Notes: generated by a model from the letters alone, not told the origin. Positions 34,545-43,983 are shown, counted from the first letter of the stretch. The stretch is DNA of 64,000 bases from Natronorubrum sulfidifaciens JCM 14089 (GCF_000337735.1 NZ_AOHX01000043.1:48799-112798), one strand, 5' to 3'. Program-made: numbers and translations.

Positions 34545-34982
34545 ATGAACAGGCGCGTTTATCTCGCCGCCGTCGGAACCGCCGTCTCCGCCGGACTGGC
34601 TGGCTGTTCGGCCGTTCGCAGCGCCTTCGAAGACGAACCCTGTAGCGGCGACGAATGTACGATCGGCATGAGCCGAAACGAGTTCCTCCCCGACGAATAC
34701 GAAACGCAGGTCGGCGAAACCGTCGTCTGGAAGAACACGAGCGGCGCAGACCACACCGTGACCGCCCTCGAGAACAACATGCCGGACGGTGCGGAGTACT
34801 TCGCAAGCGGCGGCTTCGACGACGAAGAGACGGCTCGAAACGCGTGGCACGAGGAGACCGGCGGTCGGCTCGGTCCCCGCGATACGTTCGAGCACACGTT
34901 CGAAGTCCCCGGCTCGTACACCTACATCTGTGAACCACACATCAAAGGAGGGATGATCGGGACGGTCATCGTCTCCGAGTAA
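34545..34982 (+). CDS. Halocyanin-like blue copper lipoprotein
   Basis: 145 residues. Tat-type lipoprotein signal MNRRVYLAAVGTAVSAGLAG followed by the lipobox Cys, so it is anchored outside the membrane. The cupredoxin domain shows all type-1 copper ligands: His in SGADHTVTAL, then Cys-x2-(Pro)-His and Met in YTYICEPHIKGGMIGTVIV. Single-electron carrier in a respiratory or related chain; its partner is not evident. The ATG at 34545 is set by the signal sequence. Confidence 0.92.
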   Translation: MNRRVYLAAVGTAVSAGLAGCSAVRSAFEDEPCSGDECTIGMSRNEFLPDEYETQVGETVVWKNTSGADHTVTALENNMPDGAEYFASGGFDDEETARNAWHEETGGRLGPRDTFEHTFEVPGSYTYICEPHIKGGMIGTVIVSE

Positions 34983-35310
34983 TCGAGTGCTTCGTCGATA
35001 GTCTCCGCGTACACGGATGCGAGACAGTGGTCCGGACCGTCATCGGACCGACGATGTCTCGGTCACGGAACGATGAGTGGGTTGGCCGTCTCTCCCCCAC
35101 GCTGCGCTGCCGTCGGCCCTTTAGAATTATTCCTAACTCGAGTACATTTCTACATTTGTATGTTTCCAGACAACTAGTCAATGGATAACGAATCGGGCGC
35201 TCACGACCGGCTACAGGGGAAAAATGGCACATGTCATCTGGTCACTGGGTAGGATATGACATACTCTGAGCAGAATCCTCCATGTTTATACATCGGGCTA
35301 ACGGTGGTCT
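34983..35310. other. Intergenic, AT-richer, with promoter of pckA
   Basis: 328 bp without a supported gene. It contains an imperfect 16-bp dyad, TTAGAATTATTCCTAA, at 35121-35136, an unsupported 23-codon frame at 35181-35252, and a TATA box TTTATA at 35285-35290, 26 bp before the first ATG of pckA. Confidence 0.6.
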
Positions 35311-36828
35311 ATGTATATGTCCGAAACCGGGGCTGAGACCCGTCCGCTGGTCCGGCAGCTTCCCGATCCGACAACAGCGTCGAACGTCCGGTACAATCCA
35401 TCGCTTGCTGAACTCCGTGAACTCGCAGCCGACGACGAGACGACCACCGAGTTTGGGTCGCCGTCGTACGTCAGCGAGTATCGGTCACGGAGTTCCGATC
35501 GGACGAAAAACACCGTCGATGCCGACTTCTTCGAGCACGATCACGAACTCGTCACCGAAGCAATCGACCTCGCGGGCGAGCGCGAACTTGTCTGTGTCGA
35601 CCGTCTGATGGGACGCCACCCCGAGGCGACCTTCTGTTGCCGTCTTTTCGTTCCCGTCGAGCACGCACGCATTGCGCTGGCGTGGGCGAACCTGTTCGAG
35701 CCGACCGACGGCCGCGAGCCCGACCTCTACACCGTCCAGCTTCCCGACCACGACGAAACGGCGATCCGTGTCATGCCGGATGAAAGCTTCACTGCGGTGT
35801 TAGGCAGCGACTACACCGGTGAGGCCAAGAAGTCGTTCCTTCGGATGTTCATGTTCCGAATCAAAGAGCAGGGCGGACTCGGCCTCCACGCCGGCAGCAA
35901 GCGCGTTCGCGTCCGCGACGAGGACGACGAACTGCGCACCGTTGGACAGGTGTTCATGGGCCTCTCGGCGACCGGCAAATCGACGCTGACCTCTCACGGC
36001 TGCTGGCTCGAGGACCCCGAAGACGCCACCATGCTACAGGACGACGTCTGTGGGCTCCTGCCCGACGGCTCGGTCCCCGGCAGCGAGGGGAAAGGCCTGT
36101 TCATCAAGACGATCGGCCTCGGCGAAGACGAACAGCCGGAACTGTACGAAGCGGCAACCGACGAGTCGGCGATCTTAGAGAACGTCGCCGTCGACGACGA
36201 CGGCACGGTTCACTTCGACGAGGATCGCTACACCGCAAACTCCCGTGCGATCATCCAGCGCGATCAACTCGAGAGCGCCGACGACGAGATCGATCTCGAG
36301 CGGATGGATCAGGTCTTTTTCATCACGCGGAACCCGCTGATGCCGCCGGTCGCAAAGCTCAACGACGAGCAGGCCGCCGTCGCGTTCATGCTCGGTGAGT
36401 CGATCGAGACCAGCGCCGGCGATCCGTCACGCGCGGGCGAGTCGATCCGTGTCGTCGGCACGAACCCCTTCATCATGGGTCCAGAGGGCGAGGAAGGAAA
36501 CATCTTCCAAGACCTCATCGACGAACTCGACGCCGAATGTTTCGTCATCAACACGGGCTATCTCGGTGCGAAATCCAAAGACATCGGCGTCACCGAATCC
36601 GTCACGGTGCTAACCGAAACCGCACGCGGGACGATCGAGTGGACCGACGACGACCGAACCGGACTGACGATTCCCGAATCTGTCCCCGGACTGGACATCG
36701 AGGAGTACTACGTCCCCGACCACGTCGAGGACTACGACGACGCTGTCGCGGACCTGCGAGCCGAGCGACGAGCGTACCTCGAGCAGTTCGACGAACTCCG
36801 CGACGAGATCAAAGACGCCGTCTACTGA
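35311..36828 (+). CDS. pckA: Phosphoenolpyruvate carboxykinase (ATP)
   Basis: 505 residues (503 if the second ATG at 35317 is used). Converts oxaloacetate + ATP to PEP, the entry to gluconeogenesis. Nucleotide-binding P-loop GLSATGKSTLTSHG (kinase-1a), kinase-2/metal segment MLQDDVCGLLPDG, the adenine-side ANSRAIIQ region, and the mobile-lid RNPLMPPVAKL and FMLGESIETSAGD stretches identify the ATP-dependent family. A strong TATA box lies 26 bp upstream, so the transcript is short-leadered or leaderless. Monocistronic. Confidence 0.94.
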   Translation: MYMSETGAETRPLVRQLPDPTTASNVRYNPSLAELRELAADDETTTEFGSPSYVSEYRSRSSDRTKNTVDADFFEHDHELVTEAIDLAGERELVCVDRLMGRHPEATFCCRLFVPVEHARIALAWANLFEPTDGREPDLYTVQLPDHDETAIRVMPDESFTAVLGSDYTGEAKKSFLRMFMFRIKEQGGLGLHAGSKRVRVRDEDDELRTVGQVFMGLSATGKSTLTSHGCWLEDPEDATMLQDDVCGLLPDGSVPGSEGKGLFIKTIGLGEDEQPELYEAATDESAILENVAVDDDGTVHFDEDRYTANSRAIIQRDQLESADDEIDLERMDQVFFITRNPLMPPVAKLNDEQAAVAFMLGESIETSAGDPSRAGESIRVVGTNPFIMGPEGEEGNIFQDLIDELDAECFVINTGYLGAKSKDIGVTESVTVLTETARGTIEWTDDDRTGLTIPESVPGLDIEEYYVPDHVEDYDDAVADLRAERRAYLEQFDELRDEIKDAVY

Positions 36829-36951
36829 TTCAGACGGTCCGTTCACGCTGTCCTCGATCCCCGTTTTGCCCTGTTGAGCGTCTCTCAGCCGTGAGCGGTA
36901 GCGTTGCCGAACAGGAATACTGTTATATGAGTCCAGTTCTCACCTCCAGTA

Positions 36952-37143
36952 ATGAGTCCACAGGTACGAACGCCGACGGCCCGCGTATGCGAACGGTGTG
37001 GTCGAGCAGAACGATGGGATAGCGACCTCGAGGCATGGCAACTCGCCCGCGAAGACGGCGACAAGCAGGTCGGGAACCCACATTGTCTTCACGAGTGGGA
37101 CATCAACGGGACGTTCAACCCGGTCGCCGAACCCGACGAGTAA
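36952..37143 (+). CDS. HEWD family small protein
   Basis: 63 residues, ATG at 36952. It contains CERCGRAERWDSDLEAWQL and the name-giving LHEWDINGTFNPVAE block near the C-terminus, diagnostic of this haloarchaeal family. The single CxxC (plus Cys in NPHCLHE) could hold zinc, so it may be a one-zinc microprotein. Function unknown. A TATA-like TGTTATATG lies about 30 nt upstream, which fits a leaderless mRNA. Confidence 0.88.
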   Translation: MSPQVRTPTARVCERCGRAERWDSDLEAWQLAREDGDKQVGNPHCLHEWDINGTFNPVAEPDE

Positions 37144-37230
37144 CCGGACGTGTGACCGCGACGGCAGGTCATCGCGACGTGTCACGAGCGGTGCGCGGAC
37201 CTTTTTGCGGTCTCGTCCGTATGTGACGGT

Positions 37231-37533
37231 ATGCCGACCGTCTACATCACAGTGCCGCCGGACGACGCCGACGAGATCGCCGAGACGCTGGTCGAGGAGC
37301 GACTCGCAGCCTGTGTCAACCGGCTGTCGACGACCTCGACGTATCGCTGGGAGGGTGAGATTCACCGCGACTACGAGGCCGTCTTGCTCGCGAAGACGAC
37401 GGACAGCGCATACGACGACCTCCTCGAGCGCGTGCAGACGTTGCATCCACACGACGTGCCGTGTATCGAGCGCTTCGACGAAGCGGACGTCCTCGAGTCG
37501 TTCGCGACGTGGCGTGCCGAGAGCGTCGACTGA
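37231..37533 (+). CDS. cutA: Divalent-cation tolerance protein CutA
   Basis: 100 residues, typical length. Trimeric ferredoxin-like protein. PTVYITVPPDDADEIAETLV, LVEERLAACVNRLSTTSTY, RWEGEIHRDYEAVLLAKTT and HPHDVPCIERFD cover the CutA1 signature blocks. The molecular role is debated (copper tolerance in bacteria). Short intergenic gap to the HEWD gene. Confidence 0.93.
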   Translation: MPTVYITVPPDDADEIAETLVEERLAACVNRLSTTSTYRWEGEIHRDYEAVLLAKTTDSAYDDLLERVQTLHPHDVPCIERFDEADVLESFATWRAESVD

Positions 37534-37630
37534 CCGTCAGCCGCTCGCCAACACCGGTACGGTACGCCGTCACAGGCGGTGACTGCCCGAAAAAGCAACC
37601 CTTAAAACTCGCGCACGGGTTATCACGGGT

Positions 37631-38113
37631 ATGGCTGGAACCATCGAAGTGCTCGTTCCGGGTGGCCAGGCCAACCCTGGCCCACCGCTCGGTCCCGAGC
37701 TCGGACCGACGCCCGTCGACGTGCAGGCAGTCGTACAGGAAATCAACGACCAGACGGCCGCGTTCGACGGCACGGAAGTGCCCGTCACCGTCGAATACGA
37801 CGACGACGGCTCGTTTGACATCGACGTCGGTGTCCCACCGACGGCCGCACTCGTCAAAGACGAGGCCGGTTTCGAGACCGGCAGCGGCGAACCGCAGAAA
37901 GACTTCGTCGCTGACCTCTCGGTCGACCAGGTCAAGAAAATCGCCGAGCAGAAACACCCTGACCTGCTCGCCTACGACACGATCAACGCGGCAAAGGAAG
38001 TCGTCGGCACCTGCGCCTCGATGGGCGTCACCATCGAAGGCGACGACGCTCGAGACTTCAAGGAAAAAGTCGACAGCGGCGAGTACGACGACGTGCTCGC
38101 GGCAGACGCGTAA
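37631..38113 (+). CDS. rpl11: 50S ribosomal protein L11
   Basis: 160 residues. Binds the GTPase-associated centre of 23S rRNA with the L10-L12 stalk. IEVLVPGGQANPGPPLGPEL and ELGPTPVDVQAVVQEIND match L11; the C-terminal RNA-binding domain has PDLLAYDTINAAKEVVGTCASMG (first 20: PDLLAYDTINAAKEVVGTCA). A TATA-like CCTTAAAAC lies about 28 nt before the ATG, so this is a separate leaderless transcript from the downstream rpl1 operon, as known in Halobacterium. Confidence 0.97.
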   Translation: MAGTIEVLVPGGQANPGPPLGPELGPTPVDVQAVVQEINDQTAAFDGTEVPVTVEYDDDGSFDIDVGVPPTAALVKDEAGFETGSGEPQKDFVADLSVDQVKKIAEQKHPDLLAYDTINAAKEVVGTCASMGVTIEGDDARDFKEKVDSGEYDDVLAADA

Positions 38114-38306
38114 TCGGTTCGGACGTCGACGCCGGACGAGACCGTTTTTTCGACATCACGACGCGCGCAGAGACATCCGTCACGATGCACGTGGGCGACA
38201 AGTGCTGTCTCGATTACGGCCCGCTGTGTGAGCAACTCTCGGTCGCTCGAGTGAGGTGCTGACAGAACGGAAAGCAACCGAACTCAAAAACGGATCGCAG
38301 CCGGAC

Positions 38307-38915
38307 TCAAATTTTGTTCGCGGGTGGAACGGTCCGCTCGTCGGGACTGGTCGTGCCGGACGAGCCAAACAGCACGCGAACACCGGCACCGACGCCGAGT
38401 CCACCGGCGAGAACGGCGACGGCGACGGTCGCCACGACCGACAGGCCAGCGAGGCCGGCCAGAACGCTTCCAGTGAGAACGCCGGCCCACAACCGATCGG
38501 CACCAACTCGTGTTGCAATCGAGTGGCCGATTGCGACCAGTCCGAGCACTGTCAGTATCGGGAGCAGCGTCAGGCCGATGATAACCAGTACGACACCGAA
38601 GAACGTCCCGAGACTCGTTCCAATGATGAGATAGCCCGTCCCCGTGACGCCGGCGAGGACGAGTAGGCTCGGGAGTCCGATACAGAGCGAAATGACCGGG
38701 CTTCGACGTGCTTTCGCGACCGTCCGAGGACCGTGTCCCTGACTCAATCCGAGAACGACCAACGCGATGACGAGCGTTGCCGCGAACTGAACGCCAACTC
38801 GCTCGAGTCCGCTTAGTGCGCGATACGTTTCGAGGTCGATCCCGCCGATAGCGAGTGGACCGAGCGATTGGAGTGTCGTTGGATCAACGACAGTATATAA
38901 ATCTAATGGCCACAT
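38307..38915 (-). CDS. Membrane protein of unknown function, divergent to rpl1
   Basis: 202 residues with about five hydrophobic helices (FAATLVIALVVLGLSQ; VISLCIGLPSLLVLAGVTG; TFFGVVLVIIGLTLLPILT; ATRVGADRLWAGVLTGSVLA; SVVATVAVAVLAGGLGVGAG). The short polar tail ends SPDERTVPPANKI. No family motif. It lies between rpl11 and rpl1 on the opposite strand, so it splits the usual L11/L1 neighbourhood. An AT-rich region follows its start. Confidence 0.72.
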   Translation of the reverse strand: MWPLDLYTVVDPTTLQSLGPLAIGGIDLETYRALSGLERVGVQFAATLVIALVVLGLSQGHGPRTVAKARRSPVISLCIGLPSLLVLAGVTGTGYLIIGTSLGTFFGVVLVIIGLTLLPILTVLGLVAIGHSIATRVGADRLWAGVLTGSVLAGLAGLSVVATVAVAVLAGGLGVGAGVRVLFGSSGTTSPDERTVPPANKI

Positions 38916-39102
38916 GGAAGAAAGTTACAGCATCATATTAAATAGTATTTTCGGTCGTTGATATTAGTATCACACATAACTGAGTCACAGATAGTCTTCT
39001 CCGCGAAAACCGGTGGTGTGTGTGTCGCTGTCAGGTGCCATCGGGCTCGAGGCCAGATCTCGTGGCCGGTTTCGACGGGGTTCGTGAGGACAGTTCGACG
39101 GG

Positions 39103-39195
39103 TTTAAGTTCAACATGGCACTTCGTTCAACAGAGACAGGCGTAGCCTGTTTCACTGACCCGTAGGAGCACTCCTGCGTACTACGGAGGTGAACG
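39103..39195 (+). promoter_or_regulatory. rpl1 operon promoter and structured L1 leader
   Basis: TATA-like TTTAAG at 39103-39108. About 25 bp later the leader begins. A 9-bp stem with a GTA loop (GAGACAGGC/GCCTGTTTC, 39133-39153) is followed by a second hairpin (AGGAG/CTCCT, 39164-39175) and a strong Shine-Dalgarno GGAGGTGA at 39185-39192. In Halobacterium the tricistronic L1 mRNA has a leader resembling the L1 site on 23S rRNA; here the first hairpin is the candidate site for autogenous control. Confidence 0.6.
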
Positions 39196-39828
39196 ATGGC
39201 AGATTCGGATATCAAAACCGCAGTGGCTCGCGCACTCGAGGAGTCGCCCGATCGGAACTTCACCGAAACGGTAGACCTCGCGATTAACTTGCGCGACCTT
39301 GACCTAAACGAACCGTCGAACCGTGTTGATGAGTCTATCGTCCTGCCGTCCGGAACCGGCCAAGAGACGATCATCGTCGTTATCGCCGAAGGCGAAACCG
39401 CTGTCCGCGCCGAAGAGGCCGCGGACAACGTGCTTTCGGTAGACGACGTGGCCGATCTGGACGACGACGAAGCAAAAGATATGGCTGACGAGACGGACTT
39501 CTTCATCGCCGAAGAGGCGATGATGCAAGACATCGCCCGGCACCTGGGTACCATTCTTGGTCCTCGAGGGAAGATGCCGGACCCGCTCGCGCCCGACGAC
39601 GACGTCGTCGAGACCGTCAACCGGCTCAAGAACACCGTGCAGCTTCGCTCCGGCGACCGACGAACGTTCCACACGCTCGTTGGTGCCGAAGATATGGATG
39701 CCGAAGCGATTTCGGACAACATCGACGTCATCCTGCGTCGCCTGCACGCCGACCTCGAGAAGGGGCCCCAGAACATCGACGCCGTCTACGTGAAGACGAC
39801 AATGGGCCCGTCTGTGGAGGTGGCCTAG
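39196..39828 (+). CDS. rpl1: 50S ribosomal protein L1
   Basis: 210 residues. Binds the L1 stalk of 23S rRNA, and in many archaea its own mRNA. The N-terminus is [20 protein letters not shown] and the core [20 protein letters not shown] contains the L1 signature. [19 protein letters not shown] and [16 protein letters not shown] close the domain. One base before rpl10, preceded by a structured leader with a perfect SD. First gene of the L1-L10-L12 operon. Confidence 0.97.
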   Translation: MADSDIKTAVARALEESPDRNFTETVDLAINLRDLDLNEPSNRVDESIVLPSGTGQETIIVVIAEGETAVRAEEAADNVLSVDDVADLDDDEAKDMADETDFFIAEEAMMQDIARHLGTILGPRGKMPDPLAPDDDVVETVNRLKNTVQLRSGDRRTFHTLVGAEDMDAEAISDNIDVILRRLHADLEKGPQNIDAVYVKTTMGPSVEVA

Positions 39829-39829
39829 A

Positions 39830-40870
39830 ATGAGCGCACAGGCTGAACGCAAAACCGAGAACCTTCCCCAGTGGAAGAAAGAGGAAGTCGATGAGCTCAT
39901 ATCGCTCATCGACAACTACGAGAGCGTCGGTATCGTCGGCATCGCTGGCATTCCGAGCAAGCAGCTCCAGGACATGCGCCGTGACCTCCACGGGACTGCC
40001 GAGTTGCGCGTCAGCCGCAACACCCTGCAGGTCCGTTCGCTGGAGGAGACCGGGCTCGACGACCTCGTCACTCATATCGAGGGACAGGTCGGCCTGATCG
40101 CAACGGACGACAATCCGTTCGCGCTCTACAAAGAGCTCGAGGCGTCGAAGACGCCCGCGCCGATCAACGAGGGCGAAGTCGCCCCGAACGATATCGTCAT
40201 CCCCGAGGGTGACACCGGTGTCGATCCGGGGCCGTTCGTCGGTGAACTCCAGAGCATCGGTGCGAACGCACGCATCGAAGAGGGCTCGATTCAGGTCATG
40301 GAGGACTCGACGGTCTTGGAGGCCGGCGAGGAAGTCTCTGCGGACCTGTCGAACGTCCTCAGCGAACTTGGGATCGAACCCAAGGAAGTCGGGCTCGACC
40401 TCAAGGCAGTCGTTGCCGAGGGCGTGCTCTTCGACCCAGAAGACCTCGACATCGACATCGAGGCCTACGAGAGCGACGTGGCGACGGCCGCCGCTCGTGC
40501 TCGGAACCTCTCGGTCAACGCGAGCTACCCGACGGAAGCGACCGCACCAACACTCATCGCCAAAGCCACGGGCGAGGCCAAGAGCCTCGGCCTGCAGGCG
40601 GCGATCGAGGACGAAGCCCTGATGCCCGACCTCGTCTCCAAGGCCGACGCACAGCTGCGTGCGCTTGCGGCCCAGATCGACGACGAGGACGCCCTGCCTG
40701 AGGAACTGCAAGGCGTCGAGGCCCCTGCCGCACCGGCAGCGGCTGACGAGGGCGAGGACGAATCGGCAGACGACCACGACGACGCTGAGGCCGACGACGC
40801 CGACACCGACGACGACGATGACGACGAAGACGGTGGCGGTGGCGAAGGACTCGGCGCAATGTTCGGCTAA
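39830..40870 (+). CDS. rpl10: 50S ribosomal protein L10 (aP0)
   Basis: 346 residues. The stalk base protein that anchors L12 dimers and binds L11-region r[23 protein letters not shown] and [20 protein letters not shown] are in the rRNA-binding domain; the archaeal P0-type insertion and helical spine for L12 dimers follow. It ends in an acidic tail and EGLGAMFG, the same closing peptide type as rpl12, which contacts elongation factors. Confidence 0.97.
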   Translation: MSAQAERKTENLPQWKKEEVDELISLIDNYESVGIVGIAGIPSKQLQDMRRDLHGTAELRVSRNTLQVRSLEETGLDDLVTHIEGQVGLIATDDNPFALYKELEASKTPAPINEGEVAPNDIVIPEGDTGVDPGPFVGELQSIGANARIEEGSIQVMEDSTVLEAGEEVSADLSNVLSELGIEPKEVGLDLKAVVAEGVLFDPEDLDIDIEAYESDVATAAARARNLSVNASYPTEATAPTLIAKATGEAKSLGLQAAIEDEALMPDLVSKADAQLRALAAQIDDEDALPEELQGVEAPAAPAAADEGEDESADDHDDAEADDADTDDDDDDEDGGGGEGLGAMFG

Positions 40871-40888
40871 TCAACGGAGGATTTACCA

Positions 40889-41227
40889 ATGGAATACGTA
40901 TACGCTGCACTCATCCTGAACGAAACGGACGAAGAGCTCAACGAAGACAACATCACTGGCGTGCTCGACGCTGCTGGCGTCGACGTCGAAGAATCCCGAG
41001 TCAAGGCGCTTGTCGCCGCACTCGAGGACGTCGACATCGACGAGGCAGTCTCGGAAGCCGCTGCCGTCCCCGCCGCAGGTGCCGCCGCAGGCGGCGCAGC
41101 CGCAGGGGCTGCAGACGACGAGGAAGCCGAAGAAACTAGCGACGTCCCGGACACGACGGACGAAGACGAAGACGACGACGAAGACGACGACGCCGGTGGC
41201 GAGGGCCTCGGCGAACTCTTCGGCTAA
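40889..41227 (+). CDS. rpl12: 50S ribosomal protein L12 (aP1)
   Basis: 112 residues. [20 protein letters not shown] is the N-terminal dimerisation domain; then an Ala/Gly-rich hinge ([20 protein letters not shown]) and an acidic tail ending GEGLGELFG. It delivers elongation factors to the ribosome. A GGAGG ribosome binding site lies 9 nt before the ATG. Last gene of the operon. Confidence 0.97.
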   Translation: MEYVYAALILNETDEELNEDNITGVLDAAGVDVEESRVKALVAALEDVDIDEAVSEAAAVPAAGAAAGGAAAGAADDEEAEETSDVPDTTDEDEDDDEDDDAGGEGLGELFG

Positions 41228-41390
41228 GTCGCGACGCGACGATACTTCGAAACCCCGATTTTTATCGACGCAACAGTCGACCAGCAGCGGCTGTGTGCTG
41301 CCGATGGGCGACGCGGTCGGTGATCGACTCGAGTGAGCCGACGACGAATCGACCGCAGGTTTAAGACCGAACGGGCGGCCAAACGAGTCG

Positions 41391-42632
41391 ATGGCCACCG
41401 TTCCGGTCGAGTTCGTCACCGAGCCCTCGTTGACCCTGCAGTTGCTCGGCTGGGTGCTGGCCGGTGTGGCACTCGGATGCTGTAGCGGCCTCGTTCCCGG
41501 CCTTCACGCGAACAATTTCGCGCTGTTGCTCGCCGGCATCGCGCCGTCGGTGCCCGGCCCGCCCCTGTTCGTCGGCTGTGCGATGCTCGCGGCCGGCGTC
41601 GTCCACACCTTTCTGAACGCCGTCCCCGCGATGGCACTCGGCGTTCCCGACGCCGAGATGGCCGTCACTGCGCTACCAGCCCACCGAATGGTCCTCGAGG
41701 GGCGTGGCTACGAAGCGATTCGTCTCTCCGCACTCGGGAGCGTGCTCGCCGTCCTCGTGGCAGTGCCGCTGGCCGTCCCGGTCACGTGGGGCGTAACGGC
41801 TGCGTATCCGACGATCCGGGACAATCTGGCGCTCGTGTTGGCGATGGTCGTCGTCGCACTGGTCGCCTCCGAACGGACGTGGCACGGCCGTGTCGGCGCT
41901 GGCGTTTCGTTTGCGCTGGCCGCTGCGCTGGGGCTGGCCACGCTCGATCTCTCCCCGGACGCGCCACTCGAGGCCGGCGGGATGCTCGCCCCGCTGTTTG
42001 CCGGCCTCTTCGGCGCGCCGGTGTTGATCGATGCGATCCGCGGACGCGGAATCCCGCCACAACACGACGATGCCATCGCGATGTCCCACCCGCTTGTCGG
42101 GGTGACGGCGATCGCCGGTGCGATCGCGGGTGCCGTCGTCGGCTACATTCCCGGGATTTCGGCGGCGATCGCCGCCGTCGCGGTGCTGGTGTTCGTGCCC
42201 GGTCGCTCCGGTGATCGCGGCTACATCGTTGCGACCAGCGGCGTCGATACGGCGAATACGATCTTCGCACTCTTCGCGTTGGTCGCCATCGGACAGCCCC
42301 GAACCGGCGTGATGGTCGCCTTCGAGCGCGTCGGCGCACCGCTCGAGCTTCCGATCTTGCTCGGCGGCGTCGTCCTCGCGGGACTGTTCGGGTTCGTGCT
42401 CGTGATTCTCGTCGGAGATGCGTATCTCGAGGCCGTCGGCCGGATCGCCTACTGGAAGATTTCGGCTGCTGTCCTCGCACTCCTCCTCTGTCTCTCGTAT
42501 CTATTCACTGGCGTTGTCGGGATCGGCGTCTTCTGTCTCGCAGCTGCGATCGGGATGGTGCCAGTCCGATTTCGGGCGCGACGAGTTCATCTGATGGGCG
42601 TGTTGATCGGGCCGTTGCTGATCGGCTTCTAA
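41391..42632 (+). CDS. TctA/DUF112-type membrane transporter (orphan permease)
   Basis: 413 residues, about ten membrane helices in two halves. Each half has the TctA glycine-proline motif: GCCSGLVPGLHANNFALLL near the start and GAVVGYIPGISAAIAAVAV in the middle, matching the inverted-repeat large subunit of tripartite tricarboxylate transporters. No TctB-like small subunit or TctC-like binding protein is next to it. The substrate is probably a carboxylate, but that is inference. TATA-like GGTTTAAG about 25 nt upstream of the ATG. Confidence 0.85.
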   Translation: MATVPVEFVTEPSLTLQLLGWVLAGVALGCCSGLVPGLHANNFALLLAGIAPSVPGPPLFVGCAMLAAGVVHTFLNAVPAMALGVPDAEMAVTALPAHRMVLEGRGYEAIRLSALGSVLAVLVAVPLAVPVTWGVTAAYPTIRDNLALVLAMVVVALVASERTWHGRVGAGVSFALAAALGLATLDLSPDAPLEAGGMLAPLFAGLFGAPVLIDAIRGRGIPPQHDDAIAMSHPLVGVTAIAGAIAGAVVGYIPGISAAIAAVAVLVFVPGRSGDRGYIVATSGVDTANTIFALFALVAIGQPRTGVMVAFERVGAPLELPILLGGVVLAGLFGFVLVILVGDAYLEAVGRIAYWKISAAVLALLLCLSYLFTGVVGIGVFCLAAAIGMVPVRFRARRVHLMGVLIGPLLIGF

Positions 42633-42709
42633 CACGTTCGAGGCCTGTTAGCGGCGTATACCAACACGCCAGCGCTGGCTGCACGAGAGTTCGGCTCGAC
42701 AGTGTGCGT

Positions 42710-43552
42710 TCACGGCTGTCTCGAGTCCCGTGCGGCTGCCACGAGAGTCTCGACGCGCTCGCGTGAGACTTGGTTCGTGGTTTCCCCGCCCGCTTTGAGC
42801 GCCGTGCCGACGATAACGCCGTCAGCACCCGCCTCGAGGCAGTCGCCGACCGTTTCGTTCGTGACGCCGCTGCCGACGAAGACAGGGATGCGCTTTGGCG
42901 TCGATGCTCGGTCCGCCAGCACGTCCGCGACTCGCTCGACGTCCTCGAGTGCGGTCTCGGCTCCAGTGCCAGGCCCGGAGACGATCACGCCGTCAGCCAG
43001 GCCGCGCTCGACCGTCTCGAGTGCGGCCTGCTCGAGGCGCTGTTCGCCGACCGGCGTCGCGTGTTTGACGTGAACGTCCGCGAGGACGGCGACATCGGCC
43101 TCGAGCCGGTCGCGAAGCCGGAGCGTCTCGTGAGCCCGTCCCTCGAGGATGCCCTGATCGGTCGCCGCGGTGCCGACGTGGACGTTCACCCGAACGAAGT
43201 CGGCGTCGGTGGCCGCAGCGATCGACAGCGCCGCGTCGGCGTCGTTTCTGAGCACGTTGATGCCGAGCGGGATGTCCACGGTTCGCTGCAGCGCCGACGC
43301 CAGTGCAGTCATGTCTGCGACGACGTGGGTCGGAACGTCTTCGGGGTAAAACGGCGCGTCGCCGAAGTTCTCGAGCACGATGCCGTCGACCCCGCCAGCC
43401 TCGAGTCGGCGGGCGTCCTCGAGCGCGCGAGTGCGGACGGCCTCGCGGTCGCCGTCGAATCCCGGCGCGCCGGGAAGGGGTGGGAGGTGAACCATCCCGA
43501 GAACGGGTCGATCGGCGTCGAATCGATCGCGGAGGGGTGTCGGTGTGGGCAT
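42710..43552 (-). CDS. BtpA/SgcQ family TIM-barrel protein
   Basis: 280 residues. MVHLPPLPGAPGFDGD at the start, GGVDGIVLENFGDAPFYPED, PLGINVLRNDADAALSIAAA, ADFVRVNVHVG and GVIVSGPGTGAETALEDVER, then PVFVGSGVTNETVGDCLEAG and ADGVIVGTALK give the full BtpA order. The family includes a cyanobacterial photosystem I assembly factor and SgcQ in sugar operons; the archaeal role is unknown. The ATG at 43552 places MPTPTPLRDRF at the N-terminus. Confidence 0.9.
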   Translation of the reverse strand: MPTPTPLRDRFDADRPVLGMVHLPPLPGAPGFDGDREAVRTRALEDARRLEAGGVDGIVLENFGDAPFYPEDVPTHVVADMTALASALQRTVDIPLGINVLRNDADAALSIAAATDADFVRVNVHVGTAATDQGILEGRAHETLRLRDRLEADVAVLADVHVKHATPVGEQRLEQAALETVERGLADGVIVSGPGTGAETALEDVERVADVLADRASTPKRIPVFVGSGVTNETVGDCLEAGADGVIVGTALKAGGETTNQVSRERVETLVAAARDSRQP

Positions 43553-43626
43553 AGCGGTGGTGTGGGCTCGAGCGGGATAAGTCCGCACGACAAGCGGCCG
43601 GGCGATACCGGGTTCGAGACTGTACC

Positions 43627-43983
43627 TCAGCCAGTCGACGGCTCAGTCGACGACTGGCTGGCGTAAAACCGGGTTCGTGCGACCAACAGATACGCAAGGA
43701 CGACGAGCGAGACGGCGACGAGTGGCACGTGGCTGAGACCGAAGACAGTCGCCCCGAGTGCCAGATTGAGCAGCAATACCGCGTACAGTACGACGGCTGC
43801 GATCCACCCCATCAACGACCCTCGCCAGAGCAGGTAGGCGACAGCGAGCCCCGCGATGCCCGTGTAAAACGCGAGTGACGTCTCAGAGAGACTCGCTACG
43901 ACTCGCTCGAGGCTGTACAATACTGTCAGAAAAACGACAGCGAGCACGCCGAGAGGGCGGGTGAGCGCGGATTCTCCGTCCAT
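43627..43983 (-). CDS. Small four-helix membrane protein
   Basis: 118 residues with four hydrophobic helices: PLGVLAVVFLTVLYSL; LAFYTGIAGLAVAYLLWRGS; LMGWIAAVVLYAVLLLNLAL; and HVPLVAVSLVVLAYLLVART. Only short polar ends. No recognisable motif. It precedes btpA by 74 bp on the same strand and may be co-transcribed. Confidence 0.72.
   Translation of the reverse strand: MDGESALTRPLGVLAVVFLTVLYSLERVVASLSETSLAFYTGIAGLAVAYLLWRGSLMGWIAAVVLYAVLLLNLALGATVFGLSHVPLVAVSLVVLAYLLVARTRFYASQSSTEPSTG

Noticed and set aside
35181-35252. 23-codon frame MDNESGAHDRLQGKNGTCHL...
   Set aside because: No SD, no TATA at the right distance and no similarity; not enough to call a gene.
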